A stretch of DNA of 64,000 nt from the NCBI GenBank assembly GCA_002841355.1, contig PHFB01000001.1, positions 62,001 to 126,000 of the forward strand, given 5' to 3'. Below, piece by piece: positions 42,336 through 50,958 of this stretch. The position numbers and the translations under genes are program-made. The notes under the pieces were generated by a model. That model saw nothing but the letters and a program-made list of their open reading frames with translations. It was not told the origin of the DNA and did not search any database. The stretch is from Actinobacteria bacterium HGW-Actinobacteria-1. Its GTDB lineage: Bacteria; Actinomycetota; Coriobacteriia; Anaerosomatales; Anaerosomataceae. Positions within the stretch are counted from its first letter, which is position 1, and every line of letters starts with the position of its first letter.

Positions 42336-43649
42336 ATGCGCTACCACGTCCGTCCGACCGCATCGCCGCTCATCGGCTCCGTCCGCGTGCCTGGCGACAA
42401 GTCGATCTCGCACCGTGCGGTGCTCTTCTCGGCGATGGCCGATGGCACCTCGCGCATCACAGGCGTGCTCGACAGCGCCGACGTACGCTCGACGATAGCG
42501 GCGGTGAGCGCGCTTGGCGCCGTGGTCGAGATCATAGCCGAGGAAACCGACGGGCTGACGCTTCTCGTGCACGGATGGGGGAGCGACGGTCCCGTTGAAC
42601 CGGTCGGGCCCATCGACTGCGGCAACAGCGGTACCACCATCCGGCTTCTGTTGGGTGTTCTCGCCGGCTGGGGCATTCACGCCGTGCTCACGGGCGACGA
42701 GTCGCTCTCGCGGCGTCCGATGCGACGCGTCACAGCTCCGCTTGCCGAGATGGGCGCGCGGTTCGAGACTGCCGAGGGTGGCGTAGCGCCCGTGGGCATC
42801 AGCGGCAGTGCACTCGCTCCGGCCGACTTCGACCTACCGGTCGCAAGCGCGCAGGTGAAGACGGCACTGTTGCTCGCAGCCCTTCGTGCTCCGGGGACGA
42901 CGACCGTCTGCGAACCGGCTCCCAGCCGGGACCACACCGAGCGGATGCTCCCCGGGTTCGGGGTGCCCGTGACGCGCGACGGGCTCTGTGCGAGCGTGAC
43001 GGGGCCGACATCGCTCACGGCGGCCGACGTCGCCGTGCCGGCAGATCCTTCCTCGGCAGCATTCCTGGTAGGCGCAGCGTTGCTCGTTCGGGGGAGCGAC
43101 GTCACGCTGCCCGGAATCTCGCTCAACACCACCCGCATCGGCTTTCTGCGCGTGCTCGCTCGCATGGGCGCCGACATCGACGTGACCCAGGGTCCCGACG
43201 TGTGTGGCGAGCCGACCGGCGACGTCCGCGTACGGTTCACGGAACGCCTCGACGGCACCACGATCACCGCCGAGGAGGTCCCGTCGCTCATCGACGAGGT
43301 GCCGCTGCTTGCGATCGTCGCGACCGCCGCCGTGGGTACAACGCGATTCGAGGGCGTGGGCGAACTGCGCGTGAAGGAATCGGACAGGCTTGCGGCCATC
43401 GCAGACGCCATCAACGCTCTACAGGGGGGCGCTGTCGCTACGGAGGACACGCTTACTGTCACGGGCGGGCGCCCGCTTGTTGGTGCCGAGCTCGACTCGC
43501 TTGCCGATCATCGTCTTGCTATGGCATTCGCCATCGCTGGCCTGGTCGCGGAAGGCGAGACGGTCATCGATCGGTTCGAGGCCGTGGACGTCTCCTATCC
43601 CGGATTTGCGGGTGACGTCAAAACGCTGATGGAGGGCACGTCCCACTGA
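42336..43649 (+). CDS. aroA: 3-phosphoshikimate 1-carboxyvinyltransferase (EPSP synthase)
   Basis: This 437-residue penultimate shikimate pathway enzyme has PGDKSISHRAVLFSAMADGTS (about 18-38), DCGNSGTTIRLLLGVLAG (about 92-109), RPMRRVTAPLAEMGA (about 128-142) and the catalytic RVKESDRLAAI block with LADHRLAMAFAIAGL near the end. Both inverted alpha/beta domains are complete. ATG 42336 has a weak GGGGT signal. It is the last gene of the aroF-tyrA-aroA set. Confidence 0.96.
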   Translation: MRYHVRPTASPLIGSVRVPGDKSISHRAVLFSAMADGTSRITGVLDSADVRSTIAAVSALGAVVEIIAEETDGLTLLVHGWGSDGPVEPVGPIDCGNSGTTIRLLLGVLAGWGIHAVLTGDESLSRRPMRRVTAPLAEMGARFETAEGGVAPVGISGSALAPADFDLPVASAQVKTALLLAALRAPGTTTVCEPAPSRDHTERMLPGFGVPVTRDGLCASVTGPTSLTAADVAVPADPSSAAFLVGAALLVRGSDVTLPGISLNTTRIGFLRVLARMGADIDVTQGPDVCGEPTGDVRVRFTERLDGTTITAEEVPSLIDEVPLLAIVATAAVGTTRFEGVGELRVKESDRLAAIADAINALQGGAVATEDTLTVTGGRPLVGAELDSLADHRLAMAFAIAGLVAEGETVIDRFEAVDVSYPGFAGDVKTLMEGTSH

Positions 43650-43667
43650 GGTGCGTGCTTTCACGCG

Positions 43668-43676
43668 TGCTATCAT
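43668..43676 (+). promoter_or_regulatory. Extended -10 promoter before cmk
   Basis: TG-C-TATCAT (TG 43668-43669, hexamer 43671-43676) lies in the 67-base gap after aroA. No convincing -35 at 17 bp. It would start a transcript through cmk, plsC and ispH. Confidence 0.45.
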
Positions 43677-43716
43677 CGGCGTGCCCGACAGAACCAACCC
43701 CGCAGGAGTCTCCCGA

Positions 43717-44388
43717 ATGATCATCGCCATCGACGGACCGGCCGCATCCGGGAAATCGACCGTGGCCCGCGCCGTAGCGCGACGCCTCGGCTTTCGGTAC
43801 CTGGACACCGGTGCTATGTACCGCGCAATCGCTGCCGAGGCGGTCCGTCTCGGACTGCCGCTGGAAGACGCCGGTGCTATGGCTGCGCTCGCGGAAACCA
43901 CGCATATCTCGTTCACGTACGCGGAGGGCGACCCGATTCCGGGCGCCGTTCTCGTGGGCGGAGCTGACGTCACCGCCGAAATCCGCACACCGCAGGTTGA
44001 CGCAGCGGTGAGTCTGGTTGCGCGCATACCCGGCGTACGAGCGGCACTCGTTCCAATCCAGCGGCGGTTCGCGACTGGGTCTGACACGGTCGTCGAGGGC
44101 CGTGATATTGGTACGGTCGTGTTCCCGGACGCGGCCGTGAAGGTGTACCTCACCGCGACGCCCGAAGAGCGCGCCCGCCGCCGGTTCGGTGATCGCGAAG
44201 CGGCAGGGCACGAGGCCGAGATCGCCGCGGTAGCCGCAGACATCGCCCAGCGCGACATGCTGGACAGCACGCGTGCCGCAAGCCCGCTAGCAACCGCCGC
44301 TGATGCACACGTCATCGACACAACCGGCCTTTCGGTCGACGGTGTCGTCGACCAGATTGAGGCGCTCGTACGAGAGGCGGCCATCTGA
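43717..44388 (+). CDS. cmk: Cytidylate kinase
   Basis: This 223-residue enzyme phosphorylates CMP and dCMP. The P-loop GPAASGKSTVA (about 7-17) and YLDTGAMYRA (about 29-38) are diagnostic, as are VEGRDIGTVVFPDA (about 127-140) and the lid RARRRF. ATG 43717 has GCAGGAG at 43702-43708; the longer frame from 43651 lacks a signal. aroA-cmk-plsC-ispH is a common order in Gram-positive and actinobacterial genomes. Confidence 0.95.
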   Translation: MIIAIDGPAASGKSTVARAVARRLGFRYLDTGAMYRAIAAEAVRLGLPLEDAGAMAALAETTHISFTYAEGDPIPGAVLVGGADVTAEIRTPQVDAAVSLVARIPGVRAALVPIQRRFATGSDTVVEGRDIGTVVFPDAAVKVYLTATPEERARRRFGDREAAGHEAEIAAVAADIAQRDMLDSTRAASPLATAADAHVIDTTGLSVDGVVDQIEALVREAAI

Positions 44389-45002
44389 TGTTTGCGGCGA
44401 TCGTCAGGGCCCCCGCGCGAGTCGTATTCAAGGTCGCATTCCGCATCAAGGTCGTCGGCCGCGAGAATATCCCGAGCACCGGCGGCGCCATCATCGCCGG
44501 CAACCACGTTTCGTACATGGATCCCGCGTTTCTGTGGACGTACTCGCCGCGGTGGATCCACTTCATGGCCAAGAGCGAGCTCTTCCATGGCTGGGTCGGG
44601 TGGCTTCTCACGAAGTTCTACGCGTTCCCGGTGGCGCGGGGAACGGCCGATCGTGCCGCCATCGGCACAGCGACCACATTCCTGGAATCCGGTGAACTCG
44701 TCGGTATGTTTCCCGAGGGCACCCGTGCCGGCGCTGATGGACCAGGCGAAGCGCACGGTGGCGTCGCATTCATCGCGATGCGCGCGGGCGTGCCGGTCGT
44801 GCCGGTGGCCTTCTCGGGCACCGAACGCGTCTTGCCAAGAGGCCAGAAGCTGCCGAAGTTCGTACGGGTCGTCATCAAGATCGGGAAGCCGATCGATCCT
44901 GCGGATTACACTGAAGGTACGCGCAAGGAGCGTGTCGAGACGCTGACAGCCGAGATCATGCGGCGCATCGGCGAGGAGCTTGTAGAGGCCGGGAGGCTGT
45001 AG
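44388..45002 (+). CDS. plsC: 1-acyl-sn-glycerol-3-phosphate acyltransferase
   Basis: This 204-residue enzyme makes phosphatidic acid from lysophosphatidic acid at the membrane. The HX4D motif is H40-VSYM-D45, and the second acyltransferase block is FPEGTRAG (about 105-112). A hydrophobic N-terminus (residues 1-25) provides membrane association. ATG 44388 overlaps the cmk stop by one base. The partner acyltransferase PlsY lies at 48475. Confidence 0.93.
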   Translation: MFAAIVRAPARVVFKVAFRIKVVGRENIPSTGGAIIAGNHVSYMDPAFLWTYSPRWIHFMAKSELFHGWVGWLLTKFYAFPVARGTADRAAIGTATTFLESGELVGMFPEGTRAGADGPGEAHGGVAFIAMRAGVPVVPVAFSGTERVLPRGQKLPKFVRVVIKIGKPIDPADYTEGTRKERVETLTAEIMRRIGEELVEAGRL

Positions 45003-45004
45003 AG

Positions 45005-45850
45005 ATGCGCGTCGTCGTCGCTCAACATGCAGGCATCTGTTACGGCGTGGAGCGCGCGCTTAAGTTGGCGGGCGAAGCAGCAGATGCCGGTGGACCCGTC
45101 CACACCCTCGGGCCGCTGATTCACAACCCTCAGGCGGTTCAGGCGCTGCGTGACCGTGGTGTCGAGGTTGCTGATTCTGTGGACCAGGTGGTCGACGGCA
45201 CGCTCGTCATCCGGTCGCACGGCGTCGATCCAGCCGTTATCGTGCAGGCCGATGCAGCGGGTCTTGCCGTCATCGATGCGACCTGCCCCTTCGTATCAAC
45301 AGCGCAGCGCCACGCTGCAGACCTGGCCCGTGAGGGATATGCGGTCGTCATCGTTGGCGAGGCGGAACACCCCGAGGTCGAAGGCATCCTCGCGCACGCA
45401 GGCGGCTCGGCGCTGATCGTGCAGCGCGCCGTCGATCTTCCTGCGCGTCTCCCTTCGAAGCGCGTCGGCGTCGTCGTGCAGACGACGCAGTCGCCGTCGC
45501 GTCTTGAGGAAGTCGTCGCAGCGCTTCTCGGCAGTGTGAATGAGCTGCGAGTGTTCAATACCATTTGCAGCGCCACAGCCAAGCGCCAGAAAGCTGCTGA
45601 CGAGCTCGCTCGTACGGTCGACGTGATGGTCGTCGTGGGCGGACGCAACTCAGGCAATACCACACGCTTGGCCGAGATATGTCGTGCGGTTAACGAGCGC
45701 GTGTACCACGTTGAGACGGCTGACGAGCTCGATCCCGCATGGTTCGCAGACGCGGAAGTAGTCGGCGTGACCGCGGGCGCCTCTACGCCTGATGAGCAGA
45801 TCGCCGGCGTGATCGCGGCTATCGAAGCACTCAACGACGATGTCCGCTGA
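45005..45850 (+). CDS. ispH: 4-hydroxy-3-methylbut-2-enyl diphosphate reductase
   Basis: This 281-residue enzyme of the last MEP pathway step gives IPP and DMAPP. The three cluster cysteines C12 (HAGICYGVERA), C94 (DATCPFVSTAQRH) and C188 (NTICSATAKRQ) bind the oxygen-sensitive Fe-S cluster. The motif VVGGRNSGNTTRLAEIC follows. No S1 domain is fused, unlike some Clostridia. It overlaps the DUF512 gene by 11 bases. Confidence 0.95.
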   Translation: MRVVVAQHAGICYGVERALKLAGEAADAGGPVHTLGPLIHNPQAVQALRDRGVEVADSVDQVVDGTLVIRSHGVDPAVIVQADAAGLAVIDATCPFVSTAQRHAADLAREGYAVVIVGEAEHPEVEGILAHAGGSALIVQRAVDLPARLPSKRVGVVVQTTQSPSRLEEVVAALLGSVNELRVFNTICSATAKRQKAADELARTVDVMVVVGGRNSGNTTRLAEICRAVNERVYHVETADELDPAWFADAEVVGVTAGASTPDEQIAGVIAAIEALNDDVR

Positions 45851-47153
45851 GCGCTATGGCGAGGAGATTCCCGCCGAGGGTGGTCGTATCGCCTCGCTCG
45901 CCCCTGACGGTGCGATAGCTGCGTCGGGCATCGAGGCGGGCGATATCGTCCGCGAGGTCGATGATCAGCCCGTTCTGGACATCCTGGACTGGCAGTGGCT
46001 CACGGCGGACGATGAGTTCTCGGTCACGATCGAGCGCGATGGCGACTTGTTCGAGGCGGACGTGCATCGCGTGCCTGGTGAGCCGCTCGGCCTTGAGTTC
46101 GAGGGCGTCGTCTTCGACGGGGTTCGGCAGTGCGCGAACGCGTGTGCATTCTGTTTCGTTGCGCAGTTGCCGGCAGGCCTCCGCCCGGCGCTCTACGTTC
46201 GAGACGATGACTACCGGCTCTCATTCCTGTACGGCAACTTCATCACGCTCACCAACCTGGAAGAACGCGATGTCGAGCGCATCGTCCGTCAGCAGCTGTC
46301 GCCGCTGCATATCTCGCTCCATGCGGTGGACGAGGATGTTCGCGCGCGGCTGGTATGCCCCACCGTCGAGGACACCACGCTCGATCGCATCGACGAGCTT
46401 CTCTCGGCTGGAATCGAGATCCACGTGCAGATCGTGCTCGTTCCGGGTGTCAACGACGGTGAGGTACTGACACGGTCGCTTGAGTGGCTCGCGTCGCGCA
46501 GCGGCGTGCTCTCGGTCGGCATCGTTCCGCTCGGCTATACCGCGCATCAACGGCGCTTCGAACGTTCGTTCACGGCGGGGGAGTCGCAGGAGCTCATCCG
46601 GTCGCTCGATCCCTGGAAAGCTCGGATGCGCGCGTCGCAGGGTATCGGTTGGGTGTATGCCGCCGACGAGTTCTATCTGGCGGCGGGGGAGATGATCCCC
46701 GAGAGTGCCGAGTACGATGACTTCCCTCAATACGAGAACGGCATCGGACTCGTGCGGGCGTTCATCGACGAGTTTGCCGACGCAACGGCTGTCGGGTTGT
46801 CGGTCTCAAGCGACACGGTCCTTGTGACGGGTACGCTCTTCGCACCGGTACTAGAGTCGCTCGTCGAGCGGTTCGATCTGGGGGAGCGCGTGCGCGTTCT
46901 GGCGGTTGCGAATCGCTTCTTCGGTGGGAACGTCTCTGTGACGGGTCTTCTCACCGGTGGCGACATCATAGACGCCGTTCGCACTGACCGAACCGGTGCG
47001 CAGTACCTCGTACCGGACATCGTGGTAAACTCCGACGGTCTATTGCTGGACGACGTCCCCGCCGGGGACCTGGCAGTCAGGACCGAGGCCCGCGTACGAC
47101 TGGTGGGCCCCGATGCCGCAGCGCTCGTAAATGCGCTTGCGGCAACCGTGTAA
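45840..47153 (+). CDS. PDZ-like / radical SAM-like DUF512 protein
   Basis: This 437-residue protein has a short PDZ-like N-terminal domain (about 1-80, GGRIASLAPDGAIAASGIEAGD), then a radical-SAM-type triad C98-x3-C102-x2-C105 (QCANACAFCF) and a barrel core with FLYGNFITLTNL and HISLHAVD, and a C-terminal DUF512 domain (about 270-437, GIGLVRAFIDEF and NRFFGGNVSVTGLLTGGDI). The family is widespread in Gram-positives and cyanobacteria next to der. Its substrate is not established as far as I know. ATG 45840 is translationally coupled to ispH. Confidence 0.88.
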   Translation: MSAERYGEEIPAEGGRIASLAPDGAIAASGIEAGDIVREVDDQPVLDILDWQWLTADDEFSVTIERDGDLFEADVHRVPGEPLGLEFEGVVFDGVRQCANACAFCFVAQLPAGLRPALYVRDDDYRLSFLYGNFITLTNLEERDVERIVRQQLSPLHISLHAVDEDVRARLVCPTVEDTTLDRIDELLSAGIEIHVQIVLVPGVNDGEVLTRSLEWLASRSGVLSVGIVPLGYTAHQRRFERSFTAGESQELIRSLDPWKARMRASQGIGWVYAADEFYLAAGEMIPESAEYDDFPQYENGIGLVRAFIDEFADATAVGLSVSSDTVLVTGTLFAPVLESLVERFDLGERVRVLAVANRFFGGNVSVTGLLTGGDIIDAVRTDRTGAQYLVPDIVVNSDGLLLDDVPAGDLAVRTEARVRLVGPDAAALVNALAATV

Positions 47154-47163
47154 GGAGGACCCC

Positions 47164-48471
47164 ATGAGCCTACCGCTCATCGCCGTGGTCGGCCGACCGA
47201 ATGTCGGTAAGTCCACGTTCGTGAACCGGATCGTGCAAGGCCAGGACGCTATCGTCCACGCATCAAGCGGTGTTACCCGAGACCGTAGCTACCATCGTGC
47301 AGACTGGAACGGCGTAGAGTTCATGCTCGTCGACACCGGCGGCATCGAATTCACGGCGGACGATGCATTCGGTCCGTCGATCCGCGCTCAGGCAGTCACC
47401 GCGGCCGAGCAGGCCGACATCGTCGTGTTCCTGGTGGACGGCAAGTCCGGCATCGCGCCGGGTGACGAAGACGTCGCCAAGCTCTTGAAGCGCTCGGGGG
47501 CAACCGTCTTTCTCGTCGTGAACAAGGCGGACAATCCCGGCAACTTCGACATGATCCACGAGTTCTGGGGTCTGGGACTCGGTCAGCCGTGGGGCGTCTC
47601 GGCGTTGCACGGTCACGGCACCGGTGACCTGCTCGACGAGATCGTCTCGGCATTGCCGGAATCCGAGCCGGAGCCCGAGATCGACGCCATCAATGTCGCC
47701 ATCATCGGGCGGCCGAATGCAGGGAAGTCGTCGCTCTTCAACCGCCTGCTAGGCGTGGAGCGCTCAATCGTCTCGGACGTTGCCGGCACCACTCGCGACG
47801 CGCTCGACACGCTGCTCGAGCGAGACGGCGTCGCGTATCGACTTGTCGACACTGCGGGCCTACGCCGCAAGTCGCAGATCGACGAGGAAGTCGAGTACTA
47901 CAGCTTCGTGCGCGCGATGCGTGCGATCGACCGTGCTGACGTGGCTGTACTCGTGGTCGACTCTCCGCTCGGCATCACCGATCAGGACCAGCGCGTCGCA
48001 CGCTTCGCTGCCGAGCGCGGCTGCGCCATCGTCGTTGTTCTCAACAAGTGGGACATCGTCCCGGGTCCTGAGGACAAACTCGAAGTATCGGCGACCGTGC
48101 CCGAGAAGCTCGGATTCATCGGCTTCGCACCGGTGCTTCGCGTGAGCGCGCTAACGGGTACCGCGATTGGAAAGGTACTGCCGGCCATCAAGCAGGCATA
48201 TGATTCCTTCACGCAAACCATTCCGACGAGTGGGCTCAACAAATGGCTGACCGATGTCCGCGCCACCGGGCACACCGTGTCGCATCAGGGCAAGGCGCTT
48301 CGCCTCAGCTACGTCACGCAGACCGGTGTGAAGCCGCCCGTGTTCACCTTCTTCGCGAATCACCCGCAACTGGTGGACGACGGCTTCGAGCGTTACCTCG
48401 AGAACCGGATTCGCGAGAACTTCGACCTGACAGGCACGCCGATCAGGCTGCGATTCAGGAAGAAGGCGTAG
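47164..48471 (+). CDS. der: Ribosome-assembly GTPase Der (EngA)
   Basis: This 435-residue double GTPase is needed for 50S subunit maturation. The first G domain has GRPNVGKST (about 8-16), DTGG and NKAD; the second has GRPNAGKSS (about 183-191), DTAGLRRKSQ and NKWD. The C-terminal KH-like domain (about 355-435, PTSGLNKWL, KPPVFTFFANHP) is complete. ATG 47164 follows AAGGAGG. The longer frame from 47131 is an overlap with DUF512. Confidence 0.96.
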   Translation: MSLPLIAVVGRPNVGKSTFVNRIVQGQDAIVHASSGVTRDRSYHRADWNGVEFMLVDTGGIEFTADDAFGPSIRAQAVTAAEQADIVVFLVDGKSGIAPGDEDVAKLLKRSGATVFLVVNKADNPGNFDMIHEFWGLGLGQPWGVSALHGHGTGDLLDEIVSALPESEPEPEIDAINVAIIGRPNAGKSSLFNRLLGVERSIVSDVAGTTRDALDTLLERDGVAYRLVDTAGLRRKSQIDEEVEYYSFVRAMRAIDRADVAVLVVDSPLGITDQDQRVARFAAERGCAIVVVLNKWDIVPGPEDKLEVSATVPEKLGFIGFAPVLRVSALTGTAIGKVLPAIKQAYDSFTQTIPTSGLNKWLTDVRATGHTVSHQGKALRLSYVTQTGVKPPVFTFFANHPQLVDDGFERYLENRIRENFDLTGTPIRLRFRKKA

Positions 48472-48474
48472 TCT

Positions 48475-49101
48475 TTGAGCGCGCCGGTTGCCATTGTCGT
48501 CTCGCTTGTCGTGGCGTTCTTGCTCGGCAGCATCCCGTTCGCCGTCATAGTGAGTCGGCTGTTCTTTAAGAAGGACATTCGCTCGTTCGGATCCGGGAAC
48601 CCTGGGGCTACGAACGTGCTTCGCACGTTCGGACCGGTGGCCGGTTTCGCCACCTTCGCGCTCGATATCCTCAAAGGCGCGGTCGCGGTCTACATCGCAC
48701 AGCGACTTGCTCCAGCCGCGTGGAGCACCGACGGGGTGGACTGGTTGATGATCGCCGCGGCTATGTCAGCGATCGCCGGTCACGCCTTCTCGCCCTTCAT
48801 CGGCTTCAAGGGTGGCAAGGGCGTTGCGACTGCCGCCGGCGCGATCGGCGTGATCATGCCCGCCGCGTTCTTCGTGCTTCTGGCTATGTTCTTGGTCATT
48901 CTCGCGATCACTCGGATGGTCTCGCTCGGCTCGATCACCATCGCCCTGGAACTGTCGGTCCTCTGCGTTCTGCTCTACGGGGATCGCACGCCGATCATGC
49001 TCTTCGGCGTGCTCGGCGGCGCGCTTGTCGTCTGGCGTCATCATACGAATCTCCGGCGCATCTTCCGGGGAGAAGAGCATAAGATAGGTACGGCAGTCTG
49101 A
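48475..49101 (+). CDS. plsY: Glycerol-3-phosphate acyltransferase PlsY
   Basis: This 208-residue membrane enzyme acylates sn-glycerol 3-phosphate from acyl phosphate. Motifs are GSIPFAVIVSRLFFKKDIRSFGSGNPGATNVLRTFG (about 18-53), HAFSPFIGFKGGKGVAT (about 103-119) and the C-terminal WRHHTNLRRIFRGEEHK. The start appears to be TTG 48475, four bases after the der stop, with AGGAAGAAGG upstream; no ATG or GTG gives the conserved N-terminus. gpsA, which supplies its substrate, follows. Confidence 0.94.
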   Translation: MSAPVAIVVSLVVAFLLGSIPFAVIVSRLFFKKDIRSFGSGNPGATNVLRTFGPVAGFATFALDILKGAVAVYIAQRLAPAAWSTDGVDWLMIAAAMSAIAGHAFSPFIGFKGGKGVATAAGAIGVIMPAAFFVLLAMFLVILAITRMVSLGSITIALELSVLCVLLYGDRTPIMLFGVLGGALVVWRHHTNLRRIFRGEEHKIGTAV

Positions 49102-49123
49102 TCGTTCGGGAAGGACGCGCACG

Positions 49124-50149
49124 ATGCGTATTGCGGTGATAGGTGCCGGCTCGTGGGGAACCGCGGTCTCAGCGCTCCTCGGCAGCAAGGGCACGGATGT
49201 ACAGCTGTGGGCTCGTGAGCCCGAGATCGCCGAGGGCATCAATGCCATGCGGCAGAATCCGCTCTACCTGACCGACGTCGTTCTGCCGGGTTGCGTCGTT
49301 GCGACGCCTGACATCGAAGAGGCGCTGCGCGGGGCCGAGGCGGTCGTCATCGTGACACCAAGCCACGGGGTTCGCGGCACGGCCGAATCGATGAAGCCGT
49401 TCCTGGCCGACTCGATGCCCATCGTGAACCTGTCGAAAGGCGTCGAGCGAGGCACGGACATGCGGATGACCGAGGTGCTCGAGGATGTTCTCGGCAACCG
49501 CGCCAGACTGGCCGCGCTTTCCGGCCCCAACCATGCCGAGGAAGTTAGCAAGCAGGTTCCGTCGGCGACTGTCGTTGCCGCGTACGATGAGGCGGTCGGC
49601 CGCATGTTCCAGGACGCCTTCATGGCTCCCACCTTCCGCGTGTATACCAATCCCGATGTCGTCGGCGTCGAGCTCTGCGCGGCGTGCAAGAATGTCGTCG
49701 CAGTTGCAGCAGGCATGTCCGACGGGCTGGGCTACGGCGACAACACGAAGGCGACGCTCATGACGCGCGGTCTTGCCGAGATGGCCCGCCTGGGTGCTCG
49801 CCTTGGCGCCAACCCGCTCACGTTCATGGGACTTGCGGGTGTGGGCGACCTCATCGCAACGTGCACGAGCCGTCACAGCCGCAACCGCGGTCTGGGTGAG
49901 CATGTGGCGCTCGGTGGCTCGGTCGACTCATACGCCGCTGAGACGCACATGGTGGCCGAGGGTGCGTATTCGTGCGTGTCAGTTGATGAACTTGGACACC
50001 GCGAGGGCATGGAGCTGCCGATCACACACCAGGTGCGCTCCATTCTCTACGATGGCGCTTCGCCGACGACAGCGGGTGCGCTGCTCATGGGACGCGCGGC
50101 AAAAGACGAGCTTCACGGCATGGGATTGATCGTCGACGAGGAGGTCTGA
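49124..50149 (+). CDS. gpsA: Glycerol-3-phosphate dehydrogenase [NAD(P)+]
   Basis: This 341-residue enzyme reduces dihydroxyacetone phosphate to sn-glycerol 3-phosphate, the PlsY substrate. The Rossmann motif GAGSWGTAVSALL is at about 7-19, the catalytic Lys region CAACKNVVAVAAG at about 185-197, and GLAGVGDLIATCTS at about 236-249. ATG 49124 follows GGGAAGGA. It overlaps rpe by one base. plsY-gpsA adjacency is classical. Confidence 0.96.
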   Translation: MRIAVIGAGSWGTAVSALLGSKGTDVQLWAREPEIAEGINAMRQNPLYLTDVVLPGCVVATPDIEEALRGAEAVVIVTPSHGVRGTAESMKPFLADSMPIVNLSKGVERGTDMRMTEVLEDVLGNRARLAALSGPNHAEEVSKQVPSATVVAAYDEAVGRMFQDAFMAPTFRVYTNPDVVGVELCAACKNVVAVAAGMSDGLGYGDNTKATLMTRGLAEMARLGARLGANPLTFMGLAGVGDLIATCTSRHSRNRGLGEHVALGGSVDSYAAETHMVAEGAYSCVSVDELGHREGMELPITHQVRSILYDGASPTTAGALLMGRAAKDELHGMGLIVDEEV

Positions 50150-50823
50150 TGAAACGTCCGTTGCTCATCGCGCCATCGATTCTGTCGGCAGACTTCGACA
50201 GACTTGGCGAGGCCGTCGCACTTGTCGAGGCAGCAGGCGCCGACGTCATCCACGTTGACGTGATGGACGGTCATTTCGTTCCTAACCTCACCATAGGGCC
50301 GCCGGTCGTCAAGGCGCTGAAGCGTGTCGCGACCGTTCCGCTCGACGTGCATCTCATGATCGACAACGCCGATGACACCGTCGGCTGGTATCTGGATGCG
50401 GGCGCGGACATCGTGGTCGTGCACATCGAGGCGTGCAACCACGTACACCGCATCGTGCAGACCATCCATGAGGCTGGGGCGCAGGCGGGTGTCGCGCTCA
50501 ATCCCGGCACGCCGGTATCGGCGCTGGAAGGCATCATCGCCGACGTGGACCTGATTCTCGTCATGAGCGTCAATCCAGGGTTCGGCGGGCAAGCCTTCAT
50601 CCCGACGACGGTGGCCAAGATCGAAGAGGTCGTGCGTTTGGCGACTGCCAAGGGCGCATCGCCCCGCATCGCCGTAGACGGCGGAATCGATGTCCGCACT
50701 GCGCCGCTCGTCGCCGCAGCGGGTGCCGATATGCTCATCGCCGGGAGTGCCGTGTTCTGCGCCGAGGACCCCTCGGCTGCACTTGGTGCCATTCGAACTG
50801 CAGCGGTGACCACGCTGGTGTAA
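50149..50823 (+). CDS. rpe: Ribulose-phosphate 3-epimerase
   Basis: This 224-residue TIM-barrel enzyme interconverts ribulose 5-phosphate and xylulose 5-phosphate. IAPSILSADF (about 6-15), HVDVMDGHFVPNLTIGP (about 34-50), HLMI, MSVNPGFGGQ (about 143-152) and VDGGI are all present, with metal ligands His and Asp in the expected places. ATG 50149 has GAGGAGG. It supplies pentose phosphate, one precursor of riboflavin, and the riboflavin leader begins 12 bases after its stop. Confidence 0.95.
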   Translation: MKRPLLIAPSILSADFDRLGEAVALVEAAGADVIHVDVMDGHFVPNLTIGPPVVKALKRVATVPLDVHLMIDNADDTVGWYLDAGADIVVVHIEACNHVHRIVQTIHEAGAQAGVALNPGTPVSALEGIIADVDLILVMSVNPGFGGQAFIPTTVAKIEEVVRLATAKGASPRIAVDGGIDVRTAPLVAAAGADMLIAGSAVFCAEDPSAALGAIRTAAVTTLV

Positions 50824-50835
50824 TATAGGCGAGTA

Positions 50836-50950
50836 CTTTCTTCAGGGCGGGGTGAGATTCCCCACCGGCGGTGACAGCCCGCGAGCCCCTTTTGGGGCAG
50901 ATCCGGAGAATTCCCGGAGCCGACGGTAGAGTCCGGACGAGAGAAGGAAG
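50836..50950 (+). ncRNA. FMN riboswitch (RFN element)
   Basis: The conserved core is plain: TTCAGGGCGGGGTGAGATTC, CCACCGGCGGTGA, CAGCCCGCGAGCC, CAGATCCGG, and GAGCCGACGGTAGAGTCCGGA before GAGAGAAGG. The variable hairpin is GCCCC/GGGGC (50885-50897). The basal stem P1 pairs 50836-50843 (CTTTCTTC) with 50943-50950 (GAAGGAAG), and that 3' strand is also the ribosome binding site of ribD. FMN binding should therefore hide the site directly, giving translational repression without a separate expression platform. Confidence 0.96.
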
Positions 50951-50958
50951 GTCGAGGC

